A DNA stretch of 20,457 nucleotides from Acidobacteriaceae bacterium (GTDB lineage: Bacteria; Acidobacteriota; Vicinamibacteria; Vicinamibacterales; CAVVIG01). The position numbers were made by a program, and so were the translations under genes. Each line of letters begins with the position of its first letter. Within the stretch, counting starts at the first letter, position 1. Below are positions 7,252-14,135 of this stretch, piece after piece. Location of the stretch: assembly GCA_031274845.1 (NCBI GenBank), contig JAISPN010000080.1, positions 1-20,457 of the forward strand, read 5' to 3'. The notes beneath the pieces are model-generated. The model was given only the letters and a program-made list of their open reading frames with translations. It was not told the DNA's origin and searched no databases.

Positions 7252-8196
7252 TTACGACTGCAAGTGTCCCGGCACTTCGTCCAGAAAGCGCTCCGCGTCG
7301 AGCGCGGCCATGCAGCCTGAGCCGGCGGCGGAAATGGCCTGACGGTAGACCGGGTCCTGCACGTCGCCACACGCGAAGACGCCGGGGATGTTCGTCTTCA
7401 TGCCGTCTCGCGTGAGGATGTAGCCGTTGGCGTCGAGTTCGAGCTGATGCTTGAAGAGCGACGTGTTCGGCGTGTGGCCGATGGCGACGAACACGCCGGT
7501 GACCGGAATCTCTTCGCGAGCGCCGGTGGCGCGGTTCACGATCACCATTGACGTCACTTCGCCCTTGCCGCCGTCGCAGATCTCTTCAACTTCGCTATTC
7601 AGCTTCCAGACGATCTTCGAATGGGCGCGCGCCTTGTCCTGCATGATCTTCGACGCGCGCAGCGTCTCGCGGCGGTGCACGATGGTGACCTTGCTGGCAA
7701 ACCGCGTGAGGAACATCGCTTCCTCGAGCGCCGAATCACCACCGCCCACGACGGCGATTTCGTGATTGCGGAAGAAGTAGCCATCACACGTGGCGCAGGT
7801 GGACACGCCGTGCCCCATCAAACGCCGCTCCGAGGGGAGCCCCAGCAGACGCGCCGAGGCGCCGGTGGCGACAATCACGCTGTCCGCCGTGTAGGTCGCA
7901 TCAGACGTGGTGATCGTGAAGGGCCGCGTGCTCAAATCGATGCTGGTCACATACGCCTGCACGAGCTCGGCGCCAAACTTCTGCGCCTGCGCGCGGATCT
8001 CGCCCATGAGATCCGGCCCCATGACCCCGTCACGATGTCCCGGCCAGTTCTCGACCAGGGTGGTCATCATGAGTTGACCACCAGCTTCGAGGCCTTCAAT
8101 CACCAGCGGCTGGAGATTGGCGCGGGCGGTGTAGAGCGCAGACGTGAGTCCGGCGGGGCCGGACCCGATAATGATGACGTGACGCGGGGATGTCAT
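7252..8196 (-). CDS. trxB: Thioredoxin reductase (NADPH)
   Basis: A cytoplasmic FAD enzyme that reduces thioredoxin with NADPH. The 314 residues show GSGPAGLTSALYTARA (11-26) for FAD, ENWPGHRDGVMG (49-60), the redox disulfide C134-ATC137 in VSTCATCDGYFF, GGGDSALEEAMFL (151-163) for NADPH, HRRETLRASKIM after it, and GVFACGDVQDPVYRQA near the C-terminus closing the FAD site. This is the short low-molecular-weight bacterial form. Its ATG follows directly on the trxA stop (TAAATG), so translation is almost certainly coupled to trxA. It ends against the repeat array that separates it from mnmA. Confidence 0.96.
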   Translation of the reverse strand: MTSPRHVIIIGSGPAGLTSALYTARANLQPLVIEGLEAGGQLMMTTLVENWPGHRDGVMGPDLMGEIRAQAQKFGAELVQAYVTSIDLSTRPFTITTSDATYTADSVIVATGASARLLGLPSERRLMGHGVSTCATCDGYFFRNHEIAVVGGGDSALEEAMFLTRFASKVTIVHRRETLRASKIMQDKARAHSKIVWKLNSEVEEICDGGKGEVTSMVIVNRATGAREEIPVTGVFVAIGHTPNTSLFKHQLELDANGYILTRDGMKTNIPGVFACGDVQDPVYRQAISAAGSGCMAALDAERFLDEVPGHLQS

Positions 8197-8526
8197 TTAG
8201 AGGTGCTTGTCGATGGCTTTTTTGAACTCTTCTTTTGGCGCCAGCCCGACGACCTGCTCGACGACCTTGCCGCCCTTGAACAGCAGGACCGCCGGAATGC
8301 CGCGGATCTGGAACTTGAACGCCGTATCCGGGTTGTCGTCGACGTTCAGCTTGCCGATCGTGACCTTGCCTGCGTACTCGCCGGCGAGTTGATCGATCGT
8401 CGGCGCCAGACGTTTGCAGGGTCCGCACCACTCGGCCCAAAAATCCACCAGCACCGGTCCACCGGCCTTCAGCACGGTTGTCTCAAAATTTCCGTCCGTA
8501 AACGTCTGCACGTTGTCGGCTGCCAT
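8197..8526 (-). CDS. trxA: Thioredoxin
   Basis: A 109-residue cytoplasmic disulfide reductase with the classical active site FWAEWCGPCKRLAP (29-42; C34 and C37). The cis-proline region FQIRGIPAVLLFKGGKVV and the C-terminal GLAPKEEFKKAIDKHL helix match thioredoxin 1. An AGGGAG Shine-Dalgarno element lies 9 bases before the ATG. It begins 14 bases after the glycogen synthase stop and runs directly into trxB, its reductase, making a complete NADPH-TrxB-TrxA module in one operon. Confidence 0.96.
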   Translation of the reverse strand: MAADNVQTFTDGNFETTVLKAGGPVLVDFWAEWCGPCKRLAPTIDQLAGEYAGKVTIGKLNVDDNPDTAFKFQIRGIPAVLLFKGGKVVEQVVGLAPKEEFKKAIDKHL

Positions 8527-8540
8527 CGTCTCTGTCTCCC

Positions 8541-10028
8541 TTAAAAGCGACTTCCCAGCGCTTGCTCGTATATTTTGACGTACTCACGCGCCGACCGATC
8601 CCAGGAATGGTCCTCGGCCATCGCCGTGCGCTGGAGGATGGTCCAGCGCGCCGTGTCCCGGTAGATGTCAACTGCGCGGCGTAGACTCCGCCGCAACTGC
8701 TCCGGCGTGTAGTCGTCGAACACGAAGCCGGTGGCATCCGCCCCCGCCTCGTCGTAGTCCTTCACGGTATCCGCCAGCCCACCTACGCGGCGGACGATTG
8801 GAATGGTGCCGTAGCGCAGGCTGTACATCTGGTTGAGGCCGCACGGCTCGAACTGCGACGGCATCATGAACAGGTCCGCGCCGGCTTCGATCCGGTGCGC
8901 CAACCCTTCATCGAAGCCGATGCGCACGGCAATCGTGTCTGGATGTTCGGCCGCCAGCCGGCGCCACATCTCCTGATACCGCGCGTCTCCGGTCCCCAGC
9001 ACGACGAACGTCGCGCCAAGGTTCGGCAGTTCGTGCGCGATGCCGGCGATGAGATCCAGCCCCTTCTGGTCGACCATGCGCGAAATCATGCCCACAAGCG
9101 GCCGGTCAAGCGCCGCCTCGTCGGACGACAAGCCGTACTCGCGCAACACCGCCGCCTTGCACTCCCGCTTCCCGGCACGATCGCTGGCGCTGAAGCGCGC
9201 TGGCAAAAATGTATCGGTCTCCGGGTTCCATTGCTGCGCGTCGATGCCGTTCAGAATCCCCACCAGCCGCGACGCGCGATGGCGCAAGATGCCGTCGAAG
9301 CCAAAGCCAAACGCGGCTGTTTGAATCTCGCGCGCGTAGCGCGGGCTGACCGTCGTAATCATCGACGAGAAATTGATCCCGCCTTTGAGCAGACTGATGC
9401 GCCCCCAAAATTCCAGCCCGTCCTGTTCGAGCAACGACCAGGGCAGATCGAGGCGCGGCAGCCAATCCTGTTCAAACACGCCTTGATACGCCAGGTTGTG
9501 GATCGTGAATACGCTGGCGGTCGTCGCAAACACAGGCGTCGAGGCATACAGCGTCCGCAAGTACACAGGCGCCAATCCCGCCTGCCAGTCGTGCGCGTGA
9601 ACAATGTCGAAGGTGTGGTTGTGACGTACGGCATATTCGAGCGCCGCGCGCACGAGCAGCGCAAAACGGCGCGCGTTATCGGGATAGTCGACGCCCCCTT
9701 CCGAGTACAACTGCGCGCGATCGAACAGCGAGGGCTCATCCACCAACAGCACGCGATGACGTTCCGCCACGTCGACCGTGTAGAACCCCACGTCGGCACG
9801 CGTGCCACCAAGCGGCAGCGTCACGCGCTCGAGTAATTGGCCGCCCGTGGTACCGCGATAGCGTGGCACCGCGACAGTGACATTCCACCCAAGCTGCGCC
9901 AGCGCCGGTGGCAGTGCGCCCAGCACATCGGCGAGGCCGCCCGTTTTTGAAAACGGCAGCGCCTCGGACGCAATCATCAGGACGGATCGGGAAGGCGTTG
10001 GCAGTGGCATCAGGCTCGACGTCGGCAT
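8541..10028 (-). CDS. glgA: Glycogen synthase, ADP-glucose type (GT5)
   Basis: It transfers glucose from ADP-glucose to the non-reducing end of alpha-1,4-glucan, in the cytoplasm. From this start it has 495 residues. VLMIASEALPFSKTGGLADVLGALP is the N-terminal hallmark, in two parts here: the PFSKTGGLADV segment carries the ADP-glucose lysine (K28). HAHDWQAGL is at 144-152, VFTIHNLAYQG follows, ISRMVDQKG lies at 315-323, and FEPCGLNQMYSLRYG from 393 contains the GT-B catalytic glutamates. The frame is open to 10076, but residues upstream of 10028 derive from the octamer array, so 10028 or 10010 is preferred. It heads the glgA-trxA-trxB operon; trxA begins 14 bases downstream. Very little upstream sequence resembles a sigma70 promoter. 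Confidence 0.94.
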   Translation of the reverse strand: MPTSSLMPLPTPSRSVLMIASEALPFSKTGGLADVLGALPPALAQLGWNVTVAVPRYRGTTGGQLLERVTLPLGGTRADVGFYTVDVAERHRVLLVDEPSLFDRAQLYSEGGVDYPDNARRFALLVRAALEYAVRHNHTFDIVHAHDWQAGLAPVYLRTLYASTPVFATTASVFTIHNLAYQGVFEQDWLPRLDLPWSLLEQDGLEFWGRISLLKGGINFSSMITTVSPRYAREIQTAAFGFGFDGILRHRASRLVGILNGIDAQQWNPETDTFLPARFSASDRAGKRECKAAVLREYGLSSDEAALDRPLVGMISRMVDQKGLDLIAGIAHELPNLGATFVVLGTGDARYQEMWRRLAAEHPDTIAVRIGFDEGLAHRIEAGADLFMMPSQFEPCGLNQMYSLRYGTIPIVRRVGGLADTVKDYDEAGADATGFVFDDYTPEQLRRSLRRAVDIYRDTARWTILQRTAMAEDHSWDRSAREYVKIYEQALGSRF

Positions 10029-10030
10029 CA

Positions 10031-10102
10031 ATGACCCGCTCACCCCAATCACCTCATGACCAGACGGCCAGATCAACGAGATGACCAGATGAACCCGGTC
10101 AT
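10031..10102 (+). repeat. Octamer repeat array 4 (ATSACCAG type), longest copy
   Basis: Read on the plus strand it divides into ATGACCCG, CTCACCCCA, ATCACCTC, ATGACCAG, ACGGCCAG, ATCAACGAG, ATGACCAG and ATGAACCCG, all 8 or 9 bases, followed by the reverse unit CCGGTCAT (10095-10102). The array starts 2 bases from the chosen glgA start and ends 13 bases before the fdhE -10-like box, occupying most of the divergent spacer. Confidence 0.65.
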
Positions 10103-10115
10103 TCTATCAACACGG

Positions 10116-10121
10116 TACAAT
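10116..10121 (+). promoter_or_regulatory. -10-like element of fdhE, leaderless geometry
   Basis: TACAAT ends 7 bases before the GTG start of fdhE, so transcription would begin at or within a base or two of the start codon. There is no Shine-Dalgarno sequence. No good -35 box is visible; the preceding bases belong to the octamer array. Confidence 0.5.
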
Positions 10122-10128
10122 CGCCTCC

Positions 10129-10989
10129 GTGACCGAGCGACCCGTTCGACCTCCGCGCGCCACATCGCGGGATGTCACTGAGCTCACTGCCCTCAAGAAG
10201 ATCCATCCGGAACTCTCTGATGCGATCGACGTGCAACTCGCGCTCATCGAGATCAACAAACGGGTGCAGGGGCGCGTGCCGCTGCCATGGATGCAGCCGG
10301 ACGCCGCATGGCTCGCCGCGCAACAGCGCGACGGACGCCCCGCAGTCCGCTTCGCCGACATCCCGCTCGACTGGAGCGACTTCCGGCTCACGATGCGGCA
10401 GGTCTCCGACGTGCTCCAGAGACACGGCGCGCTCGACCCGCGCGACTACGAGCGCATTCTCGCCATCAGCCGTGACGGCCACACGCTCGAACCGCTCGTC
10501 GCCGGCTGGTACACGGCCACCTCACACGTGGACGCCGCCAAAGACGTCACGCCTGCCGATCTGCCAGCCGGACTCGATCAGGTGTTTCTCCTCGCGCTGC
10601 GTCCGTTTCTCAGCCGATGCGCCGATGCGCTGATGCCGCGTCCCGAGTTTCAGTCGTGGCGTCAGCGCCTCTGCCCCGTGTGCGGATGGGAGGCCGACTT
10701 CGCGACGATTACGCCCGATGCAGAGCGTCATCTCATCTGCGGTCGCTGCCTCGCGCAGTGGATCTTCGATCCGCTTGCCTGCCCGTACTGCGACAACCAC
10801 GATCGCGCGCGCATCACGTCGTTTGCCACCCGCGACGGACGCTATCGCGTTTACGCGTGCGATGTCTGCCAGCGCTATCTGAAGGCGTACGACGGACGGA
10901 GCGCCGCCCGTCCCGTGCTGATTCACGTGGACGCGATTGCGACGCTGCCGCTTGACGCGGCAGCCATCCAGCGCGGCTACCGCGGCTGA
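10129..10989 (+). CDS. fdhE: Formate dehydrogenase accessory protein FdhE
   Basis: FdhE is a cytoplasmic iron-binding protein needed for maturation of respiratory formate dehydrogenases. The 286 residues have a helical N-terminal half and a C-terminal half with four CxxC pairs: CPVC (182-185, in RLCPVCGWEADFA), CGRC (204-207), CPYC (218-221) and CDVC (244-247), as in rubredoxin-like FdhE domains. The ending IHVDAIATLPLDAAAIQRGY fits the family. The start is GTG with a TACAAT box only 7 bases upstream, suggesting a leaderless transcript. No formate dehydrogenase subunit gene is in the window; the neighbours are unrelated (glgA upstream and divergent, a carboxypeptidase convergent). Confidence 0.9.
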   Translation: MTERPVRPPRATSRDVTELTALKKIHPELSDAIDVQLALIEINKRVQGRVPLPWMQPDAAWLAAQQRDGRPAVRFADIPLDWSDFRLTMRQVSDVLQRHGALDPRDYERILAISRDGHTLEPLVAGWYTATSHVDAAKDVTPADLPAGLDQVFLLALRPFLSRCADALMPRPEFQSWRQRLCPVCGWEADFATITPDAERHLICGRCLAQWIFDPLACPYCDNHDRARITSFATRDGRYRVYACDVCQRYLKAYDGRSAARPVLIHVDAIATLPLDAAAIQRGYRG

Positions 10990-11046
10990 ATGGCTACACG
11001 AAATAAGGTTGATTGACGAGAAGACGCGCCGGTTATCCGGCTGGCG

Positions 11047-12144
11047 TTACTGTTGCTGCGTGACGGCTGGCGTCTCGGTCGCGAAGAACGTTGACGTCTT
11101 CGACGAGAGCCAGTGGAAGAGATTCTGTGTTTCGAGGAATCGGCCCGCGTTCGAACGCGCGCCAAGCACCACGACCGCGACCTGCTGGCCGCTCTCCGGC
11201 AACCGGAGCAACGTCGCCAGACAGTAGCCGGACTTGGAGATGAACCCGGTTTTGGCGGCGCGCACATCCATCTGTTCCTGCGCGAGCAGGCGATCGGTGG
11301 TGTGGAAGCTGATGGAGCGTTTCGGCGTGCGCACGGTGTAATCGGACAACCGCATGATTGAGCTAATCCGCTCGTCGGCCGAAGCGTGCGCGATGAGCCG
11401 CGCCATGTCGTAGGCCGACGACACGTTGTCCGAGAGCAACCCTGACGAATCGGCGTAGTGCGTGCTCTCCAGCCCAAGTTCCGCCGCCTTCTCGTTCATC
11501 CGGACGATGAAGCCGGATGTGCCTTGCGGAGAGATCCGCGCCAGCGCGCGCGCGGCCGCGTTGTCCGACGCGATCAACATGAGGTGCAGCAGATCGTCGA
11601 CCGTCACTTTGTCGTTCAGACGAAGGTGCGTCGTTGACGCCTGAAAGACATCGCTCTGAGCGACCGTCACCACCTGCGAGGTATCCGGGTCGTTCTCAAG
11701 GAACACGGTTGCCGTCATCACCTTGGTGATGCTGGCAATCGACCGGGAGTCCTGCGAGTGCTCTTCCCACAGCACCTCGTTGGTTTCCGGATTAAAGATG
11801 ATGGCCGCCGCGGCATGAAGATCCGGCACCAACTCGCCCGCCGCATCCACCTTGTAGCGCGGCACGACGGTGTCGGCTGGCTCGGCGGCGACAGCGCGCT
11901 GACGAGCGGTCGTCGCTTTCTTCACCAGCGACGGCTGCGGCGCGGTCGGCTTGGATGTTACGGTTGGCCGTGGCGTGACGGCCGGCTTCGGCGTCACGGC
12001 CGGCCTGGTCGTGGTGGCCGCCGTTATTTTCTTCGCCGCAGAGTCAGCCGCCACGGCAGGCAGCGACAGCCCAGCCACGACAACGAATGCAGTGGCGCTC
12101 ATCCAGAATTGAGGTCTTCTGTACACCGTAACGTTCGACTCCAT
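11047..12144 (-). CDS. D-alanyl-D-alanine carboxypeptidase, peptidase S11 (low-molecular-weight penicillin-binding protein)
   Basis: It trims the terminal D-Ala from peptidoglycan pentapeptides in the periplasm. There are 365 residues. A signal peptide covers about 1-33, with hydrophobic core AFVVVAGLSLPAVAA and a cleavage site near AVAA-DS. Next comes a Thr/Pro/Lys linker (41-75) built from hexapeptides PAVTPK, PAVTPR, PTVTSK. The catalytic domain begins near 95 and shows all three penicillin-binding motifs: SITK (138-141, nucleophile S138), SDN (193-195) and KTG (298-300). The C-terminus ends soon after the catalytic domain, with no PBP5-like beta domain or amphipathic anchor. It has its own promoter and appears monocistronic. 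Endopeptidase activity (PBP7-like) is possible and cannot be excluded. Confidence 0.92.
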   Translation of the reverse strand: MESNVTVYRRPQFWMSATAFVVVAGLSLPAVAADSAAKKITAATTTRPAVTPKPAVTPRPTVTSKPTAPQPSLVKKATTARQRAVAAEPADTVVPRYKVDAAGELVPDLHAAAAIIFNPETNEVLWEEHSQDSRSIASITKVMTATVFLENDPDTSQVVTVAQSDVFQASTTHLRLNDKVTVDDLLHLMLIASDNAAARALARISPQGTSGFIVRMNEKAAELGLESTHYADSSGLLSDNVSSAYDMARLIAHASADERISSIMRLSDYTVRTPKRSISFHTTDRLLAQEQMDVRAAKTGFISKSGYCLATLLRLPESGQQVAVVVLGARSNAGRFLETQNLFHWLSSKTSTFFATETPAVTQQQ

Positions 12145-12180
12145 GAAGGTTGGCTGTAACCTATTGAAAAGGTTGCCCTG

Positions 12181-12208
12181 AGTGTAGCAAGGAATCCCTT
12201 CTCTGCAA
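12181..12208 (-). promoter_or_regulatory. Sigma70-type promoter of the D,D-carboxypeptidase gene
   Basis: On the minus strand TTGCAG (12208-12203) and TACACT (12186-12181) are separated by 16 bases, both close to the -35 and -10 consensus. The leader would be about 30 bases. This is the best classical promoter I can see in the window. Confidence 0.6.
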
Positions 12209-12302
12209 GCACTTTATCGTCATCTCCGGAATTTTGTTTAGCGTCACGGCCGCTGCGGTCTGCTACGCCCCAGGCGCCTGTGCCAAAATTCCCAGGACCA
12301 CC

Positions 12303-12872
12303 ATGGACATGCCATCACTGACCGCGCGCGAGCGTGAAGAATACCGGGCGCTTCGCGCCACGATCCGCGAACGCGGGACCGCGCGGGTCTGGATCTTTGT
12401 CGTCGGCCTCGCGCTGTGGGCCGCGCTGGTCGTTGCCGTCGCCGCGCTCGCCTCCTTGCCGGTCGCGACACTTCTGCCGCTGCTCTTCCTCACCGGCGTA
12501 TTCGAAGCCGTTTTCGCGCTGCACACCGGCGTCGAACGCGTCGGACGCTACGTGCAGGTGTTCTACGAGGAAAACCGTGACGGCGAATCGTCGACGCGGA
12601 CCTGGGAGCAGGTGGCGATGAACTTTGGCCGTGTCTCACCCGGCCGTGGCGTCGACGCACTCTTCGTGCACATCTTCGTGCTCGCCACGGTCGTGAATCT
12701 GGTCCCCGCGGTTCTGGCGGGCGCGGTCGTGGAGGAATGGGCCGTCCTTGGCGTCGTGCACGCGCTGTTCATCGGACGCCTCGTCGTCGCAAGACGCCTC
12801 GCCGCCAAGCAACGCGCCCTCGACCTCGACGCATTCCGCAAGCTCAAGGAGTCTTCCGTCGTCAACGGCTAA
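12303..12872 (+). CDS. Small multi-pass membrane protein, function unknown
   Basis: I do not recognise this 189-residue protein. It has a charged N-terminus with a predicted helix (LTAREREEYRALRATIRER, 6-24) and two hydrophobic segments close together (about 29-51 and 53-73). A soluble middle part follows (75-118, including YVQVFYEENRDGESSTRTWEQ), then two more hydrophobic segments (about 119-142 and 145-163) and a basic C-terminal helix. Four membrane segments would place both termini inside. ATG 12303 is chosen over an upstream start at 12234 because AGGA stands 5 bases before it and the upstream residues show no conserved character; ATG 12309 is also possible. Its last 11 bases overlap the end of the convergent M20 peptidase gene. 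Confidence 0.72.
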   Translation: MDMPSLTAREREEYRALRATIRERGTARVWIFVVGLALWAALVVAVAALASLPVATLLPLLFLTGVFEAVFALHTGVERVGRYVQVFYEENRDGESSTRTWEQVAMNFGRVSPGRGVDALFVHIFVLATVVNLVPAVLAGAVVEEWAVLGVVHALFIGRLVVARRLAAKQRALDLDAFRKLKESSVVNG

Positions 12873-14127
12873 GCGCCACGGCGAGCAGGACGGCGTTGGC
12901 CGTCCCCTCCCACGAGTCGACGGTCGTAAAGGTCTCGCTCACCGCATGGGAATCCGACGACCCGCCGCCGCCACCGATCGTAATCGCCGGGATATTCAGG
13001 CTCAGCGGAAGATTTGAATCGCTCGACGACTCGGCGAGCGGCGCTTCCAATCCGAGCGCATGCGCCACGGCCTGAGCGGTTGTCACGATCGGCGCGGACG
13101 AAGACAAGACCCCGGCGGGACGATCGCCCACCAGCGTTTTTGTCGCCGTCACGACATTCCGCCGAGACCAGCGCGCGTTTTCTTCCAAGACCGCCGCGTC
13201 AATCGCCTGCTGCAGTTTCCTGTCGAGGATCGCAAGCTGCGCCGGATCCGACGAGCGCAAATCGACTTCCATCCAGGCATCGGCCGGGATCGCGTTGACG
13301 GAGGTTCCGCCGCCAACACGCCCGACATTGAATGTCGTCCGAGGCTCGCGCGGCACTTGAAACTCTGAAATTTTGGCAATCGCGCGGCCCAAGGCGTTCG
13401 CCGGATTGGGCAGACCGAACTGTCCGAAACTATGACCACCGGGGCCATTGAACGTCACGCGGTAGCGTTTGCTGCCGACACCAATCGTCGAGATCCCCAG
13501 CCCGGCGTTGTCGATCGAGACGAACCGATCGACCGTCCCTTCGAGCGTCTCGCCAAACAGCTCCTTCATGCCGCGCAGATCGCCGAGCCCCTCTTCGCCG
13601 ACATTCGCCACAAAGGTTATCGGACCGGTGGTTTTCACCCCGCCCTTGTCGAGCGCGCGCACGACGGCCAGGATGACGGCCAGCCCACGACAGTTGTCGC
13701 CAATCCCCGGACCGCTCAGCACCGTTCCGCGCCGCGTGACCGCGACCGGTGTCCCCTCGGGAAACACAGTGTCGAGGTGCGCCGCAATCACCAGATGCGG
13801 ATGCACGGCAAGGCCGGGACGCTCGCCAAGGACGTTTCCTACACGATCCGTCCTGACATTCCGCAGACCGACGGCCGTGAACAGCTCCTTGAGCAACGCG
13901 CCACGCGCCGTTTCGTTGAACGGTGGAGCGGGCACTTCGCAAATCCGTATCTGTTGCTCGATCGTGTTGTGCTCGTCCGCCTTCGCTGCCTGAATCGCCG
14001 CCGCCACGTTGGCATCACGCGCCAGCGCCGGCACCGCGGAGGAGTCCTGCGCCCATGCGTCCACGGCGGATATCCACAGACATCCGGCAAGCAACACAGC
14101 ACACGCGTGATTGCGGCTGATGACCAT
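12862..14127 (-). CDS. Exported M20-family metallopeptidase (tripeptidase T-like)
   Basis: The protein has 421 residues. The co-catalytic zinc ligands of the M20 clan are visible: H117 and D119 in IAAHLDTVF, the bridging D144 in GPGIGDNCRG, the general base and ligand pair E178-E179 in ANVGEEGLGD, D206 in SIDNAGLG, and a late histidine in SSDSHAVSETF. The lid or dimerisation domain (about 215-330) contains GGHSFGQFG and GRVGGGTSVNAIP. It is probably an aminopeptidase or carboxypeptidase acting outside the cytoplasm. An N-terminal export signal is present (1-26), with both a signal peptidase I site (AWA-QD) and a lipobox-like LAGC at 13-16. The frame continues to 14292 inside the upstream pab gene, but that part is not conserved; ATG 14127 starts the signal peptide. 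It follows the pab stop by 8 bases. Confidence 0.88.
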   Translation of the reverse strand: MVISRNHACAVLLAGCLWISAVDAWAQDSSAVPALARDANVAAAIQAAKADEHNTIEQQIRICEVPAPPFNETARGALLKELFTAVGLRNVRTDRVGNVLGERPGLAVHPHLVIAAHLDTVFPEGTPVAVTRRGTVLSGPGIGDNCRGLAVILAVVRALDKGGVKTTGPITFVANVGEEGLGDLRGMKELFGETLEGTVDRFVSIDNAGLGISTIGVGSKRYRVTFNGPGGHSFGQFGLPNPANALGRAIAKISEFQVPREPRTTFNVGRVGGGTSVNAIPADAWMEVDLRSSDPAQLAILDRKLQQAIDAAVLEENARWSRRNVVTATKTLVGDRPAGVLSSSAPIVTTAQAVAHALGLEAPLAESSSDSNLPLSLNIPAITIGGGGGSSDSHAVSETFTTVDSWEGTANAVLLAVALSR

Positions 14128-14135
14128 ACGTCTAT

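Noticed and set aside
8895..9836. 313-aa plus-strand ORF opposite glgA
   Set aside because: Antisense to well-conserved glycogen synthase; translation is Arg/His/Gln-rich without motifs.
11020..11046. GC-rich inverted sequence CCGG-TTAT-CCGG between fdhE and the carboxypeptidase gene as a terminator
   Set aside because: The stem is short and imperfect and no U-tract follows on either strand.
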